A stretch of DNA of 64,000 bases from Rhyacichthys aspro. Its lineage: Eukaryota > Chordata > Actinopteri > Gobiiformes > Rhyacichthyidae. Location: the NCBI GenBank assembly GCA_036850595.1, contig CM072162.1:24473549-24537548 (forward strand), in the 5' to 3' direction. Made by a program: the position numbers and the translations under genes. The notes under the pieces were generated by a model that was given only the letters and a program-made list of their open reading frames with translations, was not told the DNA's origin and searched no databases. Of this stretch, positions 1 through 12,059 are shown in pieces (positions within the stretch are counted from its first letter, which is position 1; each line of letters begins with the position of its first letter).

Positions 1-64
1 TATATATTTCTTATATATATATATATATATATATTTCTTATATATATTTCTTATATATATTTCT

Positions 65-123
<59 letters not shown>

Positions 124-155
124 GTATAATATTATATTTATATATATATACACTG
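1..155. repeat. TA/CA compound microsatellite
   Basis: Runs of (TA)n interrupted by ttct, then about 13 CA units at 86-113, then more TA. The array continues off the left edge of the window. Confidence 0.95.
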
Positions 156-1290
156 TTCTGTATGTGTGACATGACGTTGCTGCAGCTAGCTTACCGCAAT
201 CAAGCTCCTCTTCTGATTCAGCCCCATGTTCAAGCATCACACGTGCGCAAACAACAAGACACGTGCACGTGACTGACTTTTCAATCCCGTTCGTTCCAGA
301 CTTCACTCTGACCGGTCCTGAGGTCTAGTATTAGCCTGTCCGTCAACAGGGAACCTTTGTCGGCCTGGACTGGCACAGACCCACACGCCGTTCACGAGAA
401 GAGCAGAAAGCTTTAGGCTATGTATTAGTGCTAAATGGGTTATTTAGGCAGAGCGTTCACGTGCTGTTGTTATTGGGCTAAAGGTTATTTGTGTTTAATA
501 TCGTGGAGTGTATAAAGCTCGTCTCCCTGTACCTTCTCCGTGGCCGTGCTCTGCTGCTCTGTTTACATGCTGTCTTCCGCATGCTAGCATCTAACTGCTG
601 TTTCTCACAGGCGAGGCTAGACCACTTTTAAGGGTGCTCCAGCACCTCTACAATAACAAATTAGCCACCCCTAAATTAAGACGAACTTTAAAAAATACAG
701 TTTATTAGTGATGAGCTGTACTGTCCCGAGGCTTCGGGGCGTGAAAGATACTGTACATAAGGTGCATTTATCGAGATTAACTGATTCCCATGGCTGCACT
801 GTTACAGGACAACTTCAGCTCGCCATCACTACATTTTATTCTATAATAGTTAATTTATAACCTGACTCTGCCAGATAGAACTGCTCCACAGAACATAGTC
901 TATTTCGCAGTACCATCTGGGAAGGCTCCCGTTGAAAGCGTTTGCAAAAGGGAGGCGCCTTCTGTCAAAAACTTGGTGTTGATTGGATGAAGCACCGACT
1001 AGTATCCGCTTATCATGAGGTTTCTTTAATCAATCACAGCAACGATATGACGTGCCACTCTTTGCGCTTCTTTCAAAGAAGAAATACTCTCTACTTCTGA
1101 TAATCAAAATATAAAATCGTTTATGGTATGGCTGCTCCTTTAAGAAGGTTTGTCAAACTGAGCTCAGAATAACGAGTCACTTGGCGACCTCTAGAGGAGA
1201 GTGCAGCATTCCACAATGTCAGCCTTCTCCTTTGTTGCCATGAGTCTGTTGAAAAGTTTGGCAAATGAGATTATAACATGTACAAGTTTT
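156..1290. other. Intergenic sequence, no gene recognised
   Basis: No open frame with family resemblance and no splice-supported exon. The stretch 620-1140 (gctccagcacctc, gggaggcgcct) has the look of an old dispersed repeat, but I cannot name it and see no terminal repeats or target duplication. Confidence 0.5.
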
Positions 1291-1629
1291 AATAATAAAA
1301 ATGGATTTGATTTATATAGCGCTTTTGGAGGCAGTCAAAGCGCTTCACAATTTGGTCATTATTCATTCACTCCAGTCGCACACTGGTGGTAAAATACCTC
1401 TGTATCCACTGCCCTGGGGCCACTGCTGCCCTGGTGCATACTAAAAGAGACATGGCCATTCTGAGCCTACAGCCTCTAACCTCTGACCTCCACCAAGCAC
1501 ACTCACACATTCATACACCAGACACTGGAGGCAAGGCCCAAGGACACAATGACAGTATGAACAGGAGGGAATCGAACCGCCAACCTTCCGGTTACTGGAC
1601 GCCCTGCTCTACTGAGCCAGTGCGCCCCA
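1291..1629 (-). mobile_element. tRNA-derived SINE with fish L2-like tail
   Basis: Read on the minus strand, the element opens with a tRNA-like head: A-box-like TGGCTCAGTAGAG (near 1619-1607) and an excellent Pol III B box GGTTCGATTCC (near 1577-1567). The body runs to a tail containing AGCGCTTTGACTGCC and AAGCGCTATATAAATC, then a short AT-rich end. Flanks carry a likely 7-bp target duplication AAGTTTT (1284-1290 and 1630-1636). Head, body and tail order is that of a full-length fish SINE; the family name is not assigned. Confidence 0.75.
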
Positions 1630-1636
1630 AAGTTTT

Positions 1637-3428
1637 CAAACATTTGCACAAGAAATGGCTACTACAGGTGGACATTAGTACCTTTTGCTATAACCTGGCA
1701 CCTTTCCTGTTTTTAAGCTTTAAGTGTTGTTGTGCACTGTCCCTGCGCAAATAAAACCATACCATATCATTAATAAATCTGTCCATCAGCATTTACGCTG
1801 CTGAGAAAAATACATAGCATTTTTTACATTTCTACTAAAGTCAGGCCTAGTGTGTGGTAAATATGACATAAACAAAACTTATTTTGTATGTAATTTTATA
1901 TCTTTATCTACAAAGTGCCGTTATCAAAATATAAATATAATTCTGACATTTCTGCCTTCAATCAACATGGATCAGACACAGAGCCTCATCAATGTCACAA
2001 TGTCTCCAGCTCCATCAGAAAAACAACTCAATGGCGTCAAAACAAAGGAGTAAAAGAAGGAAGGGGAAGAACCAAAAAGAGACCGGCTCCGGTGGAAACT
2101 GTATTGTATCAGGCTCTGTTTCTGTGCAGTCTGATTGGTCAGATGTGCCTCACATTTGTTCAGAGTTCAGTTGATTGAAAATGAAATTGTTTTGTTGCCA
2201 GTTTATAAAAATCTACAAACACAGTCTCTGACTGCAAAACACAGAATGTAATGTTCTGCAAAAAGTGTGATGCTGCTTTGTTCATGCGTCATCTGTGTCA
2301 TCAGCCGATAATCCTCAGGGATTAACTCGTTAAACAGTTAGGAGATTAGCTCCAACCCTCAGCCCCACAGCTCATCCACCACCCAAACTCAGTCGCAAAT
2401 GGAAAGTGAGTGAGTTTATTCAATCAACAAATGAATAAATAAATCATTTTAAAGAATGGAGTGAATTTCTGAGCAGATGAATTAATGAAGACTCGGACTC
2501 GGTTTGGTCTCATCTTTTTTATCAACGTTACATTGGACCCACAACACGAAACGTTACAAAGACACATCAAGTCTGACTCTACAACCGACTACAACCGTCT
2601 CTAAACCAGAACCAGCCAAGACCCAGAACTGGGACCAGCAGAACTCAGGAGACCCCTGAAGTCCCAGAGACTAGGCTCTGGTCCAGGGTCAGGTCTGACT
2701 GTGGTTTTACAAAAGAGCGCCATCTGAATCGCTTCAGTGTGAAGCTGGACTAGATCAATAAAGCCCCATAAATCCAGACCTGGAGCCTGTCCTGGACCAA
2801 CTCTGCTCGGTCCCAGTTCACTGCAGCAGAGTCGAGCAGGAGCAGTCTAATCAAGACTTTAGAAGAACCCTTTAGTAAAACCTCTTCTCTCAGAATGTTC
2901 TGAGCACTCTGAGGCCTGACCTGACCTTGAGGTCTTGGACCTGGACCAGGTCTTGGCCCTGGAACTATTGAGGGGCCCCTGCTGAAGGCCCCAGACTCAC
3001 ATCAGGCTTTAGCTTTTGCCACTGCTCTGCTTTAACATTAGTCACAAATAATAAAGAGTCGAGAGGAGAATCTAAACACATCAGTGTCATCAGAACCAGT
3101 CTGGGCCAGGACCGGACCCAGTACCACTAGTGTCCACTGGAGGCGCTGTGACGGTCCTGATTACACTGTAGCATTTACTGAGCTCTGATTGGCTACAGTT
3201 TTGGAAATTGTTTTTTGTTAAAAGTCCTTTGAATCTGATTTGGCTTTAGTTTGACTTTAAATGTATTCACTTTCTGTTTTTACAAAGAAGTCTATTAAAA
3301 ACTATTTACATCAGTAATGGGAGGGGTTTGGGGTGGGTCTTTTATGGGGTTTAGGAGTTTATGGCGTTGGGACAGAAAAGGGTTAAAGGTACATTAATAT
3401 TAAAATAAGCTCTATTTGTTCTGTACAG
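1637..3428. other. Intergenic region downstream of prph2
   Basis: No gene is supported. Short frames at 1850-2178 lack family resemblance or splice context. Sequence from 2570 to 3140 is rich in ccagtct/ggacctgg words related to the local minisatellite vocabulary but not arrayed. Confidence 0.5.
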
Positions 3429-3434
3429 TTTATT
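3429..3434 (-). terminator. prph2: Likely polyadenylation signal of prph2
   Basis: AATAAA on the minus strand, about 120 bases after the prph2 stop codon. It is the nearest canonical hexamer in the right orientation. Confidence 0.55.
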
Positions 3435-3552
3435 TAAAAATAGACTGTTCGTATTTACAGCAGGCGGGTGTTGGGTTACAGTCCTCTCCTCTGATTGGCT
3501 GGTGGGGAGGGGCATGTGTGACCTCAGTCCTTCAGTGGCGGTGGGTGGGGCC

Positions 3553-6500
3553 TCAGGTGGCCTGCTCCCCGCCTCCTTCCTGGACCTGGTTCGGTTTCAC
3601 CAAAGCTTTGAGTTTAGCAAAGGTCTCAGACACCGTCTCCTTCACTCCTTTCTCCAGAAGCCAGCCCTCACTCTCACACTCGGGATTCTCAGGGTCCGCC
3701 ATGGTCTCGAGGGACGTGGTGAGGTACTTCAGCCCCGCCATGTCTGCAGACTGAAATAACCACATGATAACATGTTAAACAGGCTTACTCGGGACTGAAG
3801 CAGAACAAAAACAGATGTTATTCAGTCATGGTCAGGGTCTGCAGACTGCAAAAACAGATAAATACAGTATGCAATGGAACAAGTCAGAGGCTGATCTCAT
3901 GGGACAGGGCACAGGGACCAGTCAGATCTGCTGGCTAATAACACAACACTTACATATCTTTATGGACTAAAAGTATAGTTTAAACTGTAGTGGATTTGTG
4001 TGACTCATACTGAACGTGCCTCAGCTTTTGGGGAACGTACATCAACGGCCATTACCAAGGGCCCCAAGCAGAAAAGGGGCCTCCATAGCCAACTGAATTT
4101 ATATATTTCAATTATTGTTTGTTTCTGCTTAAACAATAATGCTATGTGTATCATCACAGATGCATGGATTCTGGACCAGGCTGAGAACCTCTCTCCTGAA
4201 AAAAAAAGAAAAGGTGTTGAACTTCAGAGAGAACTGCAGTGTGTCACGTTGCAGCTCGATCTCTGTTTTCCCAGAATGCACCCTGGCTCTGAGATTAACC
4301 CCAGAATAGACTCTGATCCACTGTGAGCTGAGCCAATCACTTAACGGATGTCAGGACTCTGTGACATGGCACGAACGAGAGGTCAAGAACATTTAGAGTG
4401 TGACAATAACAGGACAAACCTGCAAAGACCACAGAACCAAACTAGACCCACTTTTTTCATTTAATCACTTCTAATCACACAAACTACAATAACCTCTGTA
4501 TCTGTCACTGAATCCACCCAGAACTGAGCTGAAACACCTTCACGGGACTCTTAACCTGCCAGATCCAACTGGAACTGGTCTAAACCCAACAAGACCTGGT
4601 CTAAACCCAACAGGACCTGGTCTAAACCCAACAGGACCTGGTCTAAACCCAACAGGACCTGGTCTAAACCCAACAAGACCTGGTCTAAACCCAACAAGAC
4701 CTGGTCTAAACCCAACAAGACCTGGTCTAAACCCAACTGGAACTGGTCTTAACGCAACAAGACCTGGTCTAAACCCAACTGGACCTGGTCTATACCCAAC
4801 TGGAACTGGTCTAAACCCAAGAGGACCTGGTCTAAACCCAACAGGACCTGGTCTAAACCCAACAGGAACTGGTCTTAACCCAACAAGACCTGGTCTAAAC
4901 CCAACTGGAACTGGTCTAAACCAGACAAGACGTGGTCTAAACCCAACAAGATCTGGTCTAAACCCAACAGGACCTGGTCTAAACCCAACAAGACCTGGTC
5001 TAAACCCAACAGGACCTGGTCTAAACCCAACAGGACCTGGTCTAAACCCAACAAGACCTGGTCTAAACCAAACTGGAACTGGTCTAAACCCAACTGGAAC
5101 TGGTCTAAACCCAACAGGACCTGGTCTAAACCCAACAGGACCTGGTCTAAACCCAACAAGACCTGGTCTAAACCAAACTGGAACTGGTGTAAACCAGACA
5201 AGACGTGGTCTAAACCCAACAAGACCTGGGCTAAACCCAACAAGACCGGGTCTAAACTCAACTGGACCTGGTCTAAACCCAACTGGACCTGGTCTAAACC
5301 CTACTGGACCGGGTCTAAACCCTACTGGACCTGGTCTAAACCCAGCTGGACCGGGTCTAAACCCAACTGGACCTGGTCTAAACCCAACTGGACCAGGTCT
5401 AAACCCAACTGGACCTGTCTAAACCCAACTGGACCTGGTCTTAACCCATCTGGACCTGGTCTTAACCCAGCTGGACCTGGTCTAAACCCAACAAGACCTG
5501 GTCTAAACCCAACTAGAACTGGTGTTAACCAGACAAGACGTGGTCTAAACCCAACAAGACCTGGTCTAACCCGAACTGGACCTGGTCTAAACCCAACTGG
5601 ACCTGGTCTAAACCCAACTGGACCTGGTCTAAACCCAACAAGACCTGGTCTAAACCCAACTGGACCTGGTCTAAACCCAACTGGAACTGGTCTAAACCCA
5701 ACTGGACCTGCTCTAAACCCAACAAGACCGGGTCTAAACCCAATTGGACCTGGTCTAAACCCAACTGGACCTGGTCTAAACCCTACTGGACCGGCTCTAA
5801 ACCCAGCTGGACCGGGTCTAAACCCTACTGGACCTGTCTAAACCCGAACTGGACCTGGTCTAAACCCAGCTGGACCTGGTCTAAACCCAACTGGACCTGG
5901 TCTAAACCCAGCTGGACCGGGTCTAAACCCTACTGGACCTGGTCTAAACCCAGCTGGACCTGGTCTAAACCCAACTGGACCTGTCTAAACCCAACTGGAC
6001 CTGGTCTAAACCCAGCTGGACCTGGTCTAAACCCAACTGGACCTGTCTAAACCCAACTGGACCTGGTCTAAACCCATCTGGACCTGGTCTAACCCAGCTG
6101 GAGGCAGTCTGACACAGGTGGTTGAGTCTGAGAGGGCAGAGGTTGTTGCGAAATGAGGCCGAAAGGTGAAGCCCTGAATCCCACCTGAACATAACTCCTT
6201 TAAAGACTTAACCGTGGCCTACATACTTCTGTAAATCCTGATGATCCCCTGGTGGTGGTTTGGTGAAGTAACTGGTCCAGGTTCTGTCTGGTTTTGGATT
6301 TGACTCTGAACTGACAAGTTTTATTACAATTGATTAAAAGGGTCTAGTGTTGATAAGATCCCAAAACATGCTTGTGTCAAGCTGAATCAAAGGCAGATTA
6401 AGGGCTTTAAATGTTGGACTTTTGAAGTTTCAATTTAGTACAATATTCATTAAATATGTCACTTAATCATCAAGGGTCCAGGCCTGGTCCAAGGTCTCAG

Positions 6501-9500
6501 GCCTCACTGTCCTCAATAATCCCAGGCTAATGCACCACATCTGTGCAGTAATTAAAGGGACTCGGATCAGGACTCTGACTCCAGACTCTCAAAGGTCTCT
6601 GAGGACCTGCATGAACCTGAACCAGACCTGAGCAAGACCTGCATTAACCTGTCTCTGTTGACTTCAGTGAACCTGAGCCAGACCTGAGCCAGACCTGACT
6701 GAACCACAGACCCACCATGAACCTGCTCTGATTCAAGACTCTGTCATTAAATAAAGAGCCTTGTACTGAGTTGGTTTGCTTTGACCTTTTAATGCATAGG
6801 GTTAGTGTATTAGGGTTTAAATGAATATTCCTGGCACTGACAATGGTCTTATCTCCAGTTTTATGGTGAAGATAACCCGCCCTTTTTCATAATGCTAATC
6901 CGAACTGTGGCGCTAGTAAGATCTTGTGGTTTTCAGGTGGTTTTGGGTGATTTTCAGGTGGTTTTGGGTGGTTTTCAGGTGGTTTTCAGGGGTTTTTGGG
7001 TGGACCAGGGAAAGGTCTGGTCCCAGTCTTACCTCCAGGAGAATAGTAAAGATGACCAGGGCCCCGATGCTGTTCATCATGGAGCTGAAGTAGGAGAAGA
7101 GCGCCTCCCTGCAGCCTCGGGTCCAGATGTTGAGCTCCTCAGTTCGAATGTCGTAGTCGTAATGAGCCGTGCTGTTGGTCAAATGGTGCTGGATACAAGG
7201 TCTCGGAGATCCTGGGTTACAGCAGCTGAACGGGACCGAGTCCATCAGGTACTTCCCCTCCACATTACTCAGGACACGGCTGTGGACCACAGAGACCGGG
7301 TTAGACCGGGTTAGACCGGGTTAGACCACAGAGACCGGGTTAGACCGGGTTAGACCACAGAGACCAGGTTAAACCGGGTTAGACCACAGAGACAAGGTTA
7401 GACCAGGTTAGACTGGGTTAGACCACAGAGACCGGGTTAGACCGGGTTAGACCACAGAGACCAGGTTAGACCGGGTTAGACTGGGTTAGACTGGGTTAGA
7501 CCACAGAGACCGGGTTAGACCACAGAGACCGGGTTAGACCGGGTTAGACCACAGAGACCGGGTTAGACCGGGTTAGACCACAGAGACCAGGTTAGACCGG
7601 GTTAGACTGGGTTAGACTGGGTTAGACCACAGAGACCGGGTTAGACCACAGAGACCGGGTTAGACCGGGTTAGACCACAGAGACCGGGTTAGACCGGGTT
7701 AGACTGGGTTAGACCACAGAGACCGGGTTAGACCACAGAGACTGGGTTAGACCGGGTTAGACCGGGTTAGACCACAGAGACCGGGTTAAACCGGGTTAGA
7801 CCACAGAGACAAGGTTAGACCGGGTTAGACTGGGTTAGACCACAGAGACCGGGTTAGACCACAGAGACCGGGTTAGACTGGGTTAGACCGGGTTAGACCG
7901 GGTTAGACCACAGAGACCGGGTTAGACCACAGAGACCGGGTTAGACCGGGTTAGACCACAGAGACCGGGTTAGACCGGGTTAGACTGGGTTAGACCACAG
8001 AGACCGGGTTAGACCACAGAGACTGGGTTAGACCGGGTTAGACCACAGAGACCGGGTTAGACCGGGTTAGACCGGGTTAGACCACAGAGACCGGGTTAGA
8101 CCGGGTTAGACCACAGAGACCAGGTTAGACCGGGTTAGACTGGGATAGACCACAGAGACCGGGTTCGACCACAGAGACCGGGTTAGACCACAGAGACCGG
8201 GTTAGACTACAGAGACCGGGTTAGACCGGGTTAGACCACAGAGACCGGGTTAGACCACAGAGACGGGCTTAGACCACAGAGACCGGGTTAGACCGGGTTA
8301 GATCGGGTTAGACTACAGAGACCGGATTAGACCGGGTTAGACCACAGAGACCGGGTTAGACCACAGAGACCGGGTTAGACAACAGACACCGGGTTAGACC
8401 GGGTTAGACTACAGAGACCAGGTTAGAACGGGTTAGACCGGGTTAGACCACAGAGACCGGGTTAGACCACAGAGGCCTGGTTAGACCACAGAGAGCGGGT
8501 TAGACCGGGTTAGACCACAGAGACCAGGTTAGACCACAGAGACCGGGTTAGACTACAGAGACCAGGTTAGACCGGGTTAGACTACAGAGACCGGGTTAGA
8601 CTACAGAGACTGGGTTAGACCGGGTTAGACCACAGAGACCAGGTTAGACCACAGAGACCGGGTTAGACCACAGAGACCGGGTTAGACTACAGAGACCAGG
8701 TTAGACCGGGTTAGACTACAGAGACCGGGTTAGACCGGGTTAGACCACAGAGACCGGGTTAGACCACAGAGACCGGGTTAGACCACAGAGACCGGGTTAG
8801 ACTACAGAGACCAGGTTAGACCGGGTTAGACTATAGAGACCGGGTTAGACTACAGAGACCAGGTTAGACCGGGTTAGACCACAGAGACCAGGTTAGACCA
8901 CAGAGACCGGGGTTAGACCACAGAGATAGGGGATTAGACCACAGAGACCGGGTTAGACCACAGAGACCAGGTTAGACCACAGAGACTGGTTTAGACCACA
9001 GAGACCAGGTTAGACCGGGTTAGACCAGGTTAGACCGGGTTAGACCACAGAGACCGGGGATTAGACCACAGAGACCGGGGATTAGACCACAGAGACCGGG
9101 GTGAGCAAAAAGTTGCACTGAAGTTAGACACTAGGCAAATTTAGATCCAAATCCAAAAACCAAGTCTTTGTTCTGGGACTGCGTCTGTCCAGAGCAGGAT
9201 TTAGTCCTGGTTTAGAGCTGATTTCTGCTCAGAGCAGATTTACTGTCTCAAAGACACATCCAGGTGAGGTCAGGTGGCACTGCTGCAGCTTTAATATCTT
9301 TGGTAAACTGGACCTGGCTCAGACCAAAGTGACATAACTCTTGTTTTCCTTCATGATGGGTTTGTCTCAGCCTGAGGGAGGGTCCAACCGTCTGTTGACC
9401 TCAAGCTGTTTTTTAGTTTAGCCTGTTAGCATGTTGTCAGTATGTTACTGTGTTAGCGTGAGAGCATATTATCAGCTCTTGCCAGATTATAGACTTAGAA

Positions 9501-11158
9501 GAGAAGCAGTAACTTTTACCTTTAAATCCTCTTCATCCCTCACTGACCCCGTTTACCTCCAGCAGCTGCTCATTATCTGGCAGCGACAAACTAAACACCC
9601 AACAAACATAGAGCAGTATTTGGCAGTGAAAAACCCACTGACCTACAGCAGGAGCACTATCTGGTACCAATAAACAAACAACTAAACAACCAAGGAGCAC
9701 TATCTGGCAGCAGCATCTCTGACATCATATCAAAGTACAAGTCGGTTCTGTATGAAACTAAGAAGTTCAGAGGTCAAAGGTTCCTGTTCCTTTATGACCT
9801 CACAATGTCACTGGTTACGAACATTGTTTACACTGAACGTGAATTATCTTTGTGAGAAAAGGATGTACTGTAGGCTCAGATTTGAGAGCGACTAAACCAG
9901 GTCTAAACCAGGTCTAAACCAGGTCTAAACCAGGACTAACCCAGAACTAACCCAGGACTAAACCAGAACTAAACCGGGACTAAACCGGGTCTAAACCAGG
10001 ACTAAACCAGGACTAACCCAGAACTAAACAAGGACTAAACCAGGTCTAAACCAAATCTAAACCAGGAATAAACCAGGACTAAACCAGGTCTAAACCAGGA
10101 CTAACCCAGAACTAAATCAGGACTAAAGCAGAACTAAACTGGGACTAAACCGGGTCTAAACCAGGTCTAAACCGGGTCTAAACCAGGACTAAACCAGGAC
10201 TAACCCAAGTCTAAACCAGGTCTGAAACAGGACTAAACCAGGTCATATCCTGAACTTGGACCGGGACAAGCACTAAGATCAGGAGCCATTTTGGACCGCC
10301 ATGAGCAATGGAACATCAGTGCAGTGGTTGGGACCTCTTTCTCTAGTGTTTGGTCTCAGACTGGGGTTAAGGCTGGGTTTTGGTCTTTGGTCTGTATTGT
10401 TTACTCTTCGACCTGCTCCTGGCTCTGGTTTAATTTGAAATGACCTTGAACACTGGGGATCATTAAATCATCATCATCTAACTAAGGGTTTGTGGTAGGG
10501 TTTGGTGGGTTTTGGTGGGTCTTTGGGTGTTTGCTCAGGTTTTGGTGGGTCTTTGGTATTTGGACTAAGTTACTCACTCTTTGACCTCGTCATTGCTCAT
10601 GTCCAGGTAGCGGTTGCTGATCCACTGGACCTCGAACCAATCTCTGAAGTTGTTGTTGCCGCAGCAGCGAAACTCGATCTGCGTCATGTCGAGGGTCCTC
10701 TTCATGAAGCAGCGTCCGGGCGTGTCTGTGTCTTTGTAAAACCGGATCCCGTTCTTCAGGCCCTCGGCCAGCGTCAGGTACACCGAGAACTGCATCAGAA
10801 AGCACAACAGCGCCACCACCAGGAGGACGCCGTTAAAGACCAGGCAGCCCACGAAGTACTGCTTCAGCATGGGCTTCCACTTGGCGAACTTCATGGGGTC
10901 TAGAGAGTCGTGGCAGACCTTTCCCCCGAAGGCGTTGACGCCACAGGTCAGAAGCCCCACCAGGATCAGCAGGTTTGGGACCAGGTGGCTCTCGTTGTTG
11001 TCCATCATCTCGCTCCTCTTCCTCAGCTCCACTTTGAAGAAGATGCCGAGGCTGAAGATGAGGATGCCCACAATGACAGAAACCCAGTAGAGCATCCACA
11101 GGCTCTGGGCCAGCTTCACCCGCTTCTGCAGGTTGAACTTCACCGTCATCAGCGGCAT
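3553..11158 (-). CDS. prph2: Peripherin-2, photoreceptor disc-rim tetraspanin (3 exons)
   Basis: Coding exons on the minus strand are 11158-10578, 7279-7033 and 3750-3553 (stop TGA at 3555-3553), 581+247+198 nt, giving 341 aa. Phases join cleanly (2, then 0), with donors gtgagt and gtaaga and AG acceptors. Exon 1 holds TM1-TM3 and the start of the large extracellular loop, including GRCFMK, the CCG motif at residues 165-167 and FRDWFE. Exon 2 carries SCCNP, PRPCIQ and TM4. Exon 3 carries GWLLEK and the cytoplasmic tail ending in NQV-rich sequence. Two N-glycosylation sequons are visible (NES after TM1, NST in the loop). Known role of the family: with Rom1 it shapes and maintains rod and cone outer-segment disc rims. 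GWLLEK and overall similarity favour Prph2 over Rom1; the teleost a/b paralogue cannot be decided. The protein looks intact. Introns are filled with minisatellites (4555-6115, 7285-9105, 9893-10240). Confidence 0.95.
4555..6115. repeat. 20-bp minisatellite in prph2 intron 2
   Basis: About 75 imperfect copies of a 20-bp unit, ctggtctaaacccaacagga, with variant tails (caagac, caggac, ctggac, ctggaa). The 20-bp period, not a multiple of three, has few stops, so it produces long spurious minus-strand frames (MGLDQVLLGLDQV type). No coding signal. Confidence 0.95.
6116..7032. other. prph2 intron 2 remainder
   Basis: Mostly unique sequence with no gene. A short gttttcaggtg/gttttgggtg repeat at 6929-7000 sits just inside the donor of exon 2. 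Confidence 0.6.
7285..9105. repeat. Composite 10/19-bp GGGTTA-containing minisatellite in prph2 intron 1
   Basis: About 1.8 kb built from two modules, gaccgggtta (10 bp) and gaccacaga (9 bp), combined as 10-mers, 19-mers and higher-order blocks. It abuts the acceptor of prph2 exon 2: the last intron bases (minus, TCTCTGTGGTCCACAG) resemble the 9-bp module. GGG appears about every 10-19 bases on the plus strand. Confidence 0.95.
9893..10240. repeat. Minisatellite, ggtctaaaccaggactaa family, prph2 intron 1
   Basis: About 25-30 copies of a roughly 12-bp unit alternating ggtctaaacca and ggactaaacca, with occasional ccc variants. Confidence 0.9.
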
Positions 11159-12016
11159 GGTCCGGGTCCGGGACGGGGCAGCTTAGGAGAATCTGGATTT
11201 TAGACTGAGATCAGAGTCCAACGGGAGTGAGACCACAGGGTCTACACCAGAGGCCGCAGGAAGAGATCCAAGTCCACCGAAGTCCACCAAAATCCACTGA
11301 AGTCCGTGCTCTGCTACAGAAAGGACAGATTAACCAGACGCTGGAATTAACCACAGGAATTAAGTTCTCAGAAGAGTCCAGCTAAGACCACGATCTCAGG
11401 GATAGTCCTGAGGAGTCCTACTTCCACAAACATGTTAGATTTAAAATTAATCCAGCGTTTAAGAGAAACGTTTCAATCTTTCATCTCAAAACCAAAGCAT
11501 TTACTGTTAAAACTACATAAAAAGCTGAATAAAATCTTTTTTTTTTTTTTTTTTTTAAAGCATCAGTTTTCAATAGCTTCAGTTTAGTGATTCATCACAG
11601 TCATAGACATTTTTACCCATCTTAACCTAACTTTACTGTAACCAAAGGAAACTTTTTTTCTTTTGAGACAATTTACTGTCACAAACTGAAATGTTTAATC
11701 AGGATTTTACAAACCACTTTAAGACCGGACACAGACTACTGTGAGCTACTGGACAATAACAATAGCCTTTTGGAAAAGTCACCTTGTTGTGGATCGACGT
11801 AGTCCTGGTTCAGAGTGGTCTTTAATGTCCAGTTTTGGCAGGATTTAATCCCAAAAAGCACAAAGTCCTTGAAGTGTGGCAGAGCTTTGGCCCCATGGCC
11901 AGAAAAAAGAGATAAATAAAGAGTAAATAACAGGCAGCACACGGTGAACTGAGGGTTTGGAAACAGTTTGGTGAAAGCTGAAGAGGAACGGAGGCTGGAC
12001 CCACTCAGACCTGCTC

Positions 12017-12046
12017 CTAATCCCGTTAAATCTTAATCCAGATTAA
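12017..12046 (-). promoter_or_regulatory. CRX/OTX-like site cluster upstream of prph2
   Basis: Plus-strand CTAATCC (12017-12023), TTAATCC (12033-12039) and GATTAA (12041-12046) lie within 30 bases, about 0.86 kb upstream of the prph2 start codon. GGATTA is the core for CRX/OTX homeodomain factors that drive photoreceptor genes. Functional use is inferred from target gene and motif density only. Confidence 0.35.
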
Positions 12047-12059
12047 CTCTAATGGGTTT

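Noticed and set aside
1560..1628. A tRNA gene on the minus strand
   Set aside because: A and B boxes are present but no cloverleaf can be closed, and the sequence continues into a SINE body and tail.
4551..6192. LGLDQVLLGLDQV leucine-rich-looking proteins on the minus strand
   Set aside because: A 20-bp minisatellite in prph2 intron 2; the pattern does not fit an LRR consensus and is translation of a repeat.
7285..9105. Interstitial telomere repeat
   Set aside because: GGGTTA occurs but always followed by GACC; no TTAGGG tandem run.
10590..11203. Several frames antisense or shifted within prph2 exon 1
   Set aside because: Shadows of a conserved coding exon.
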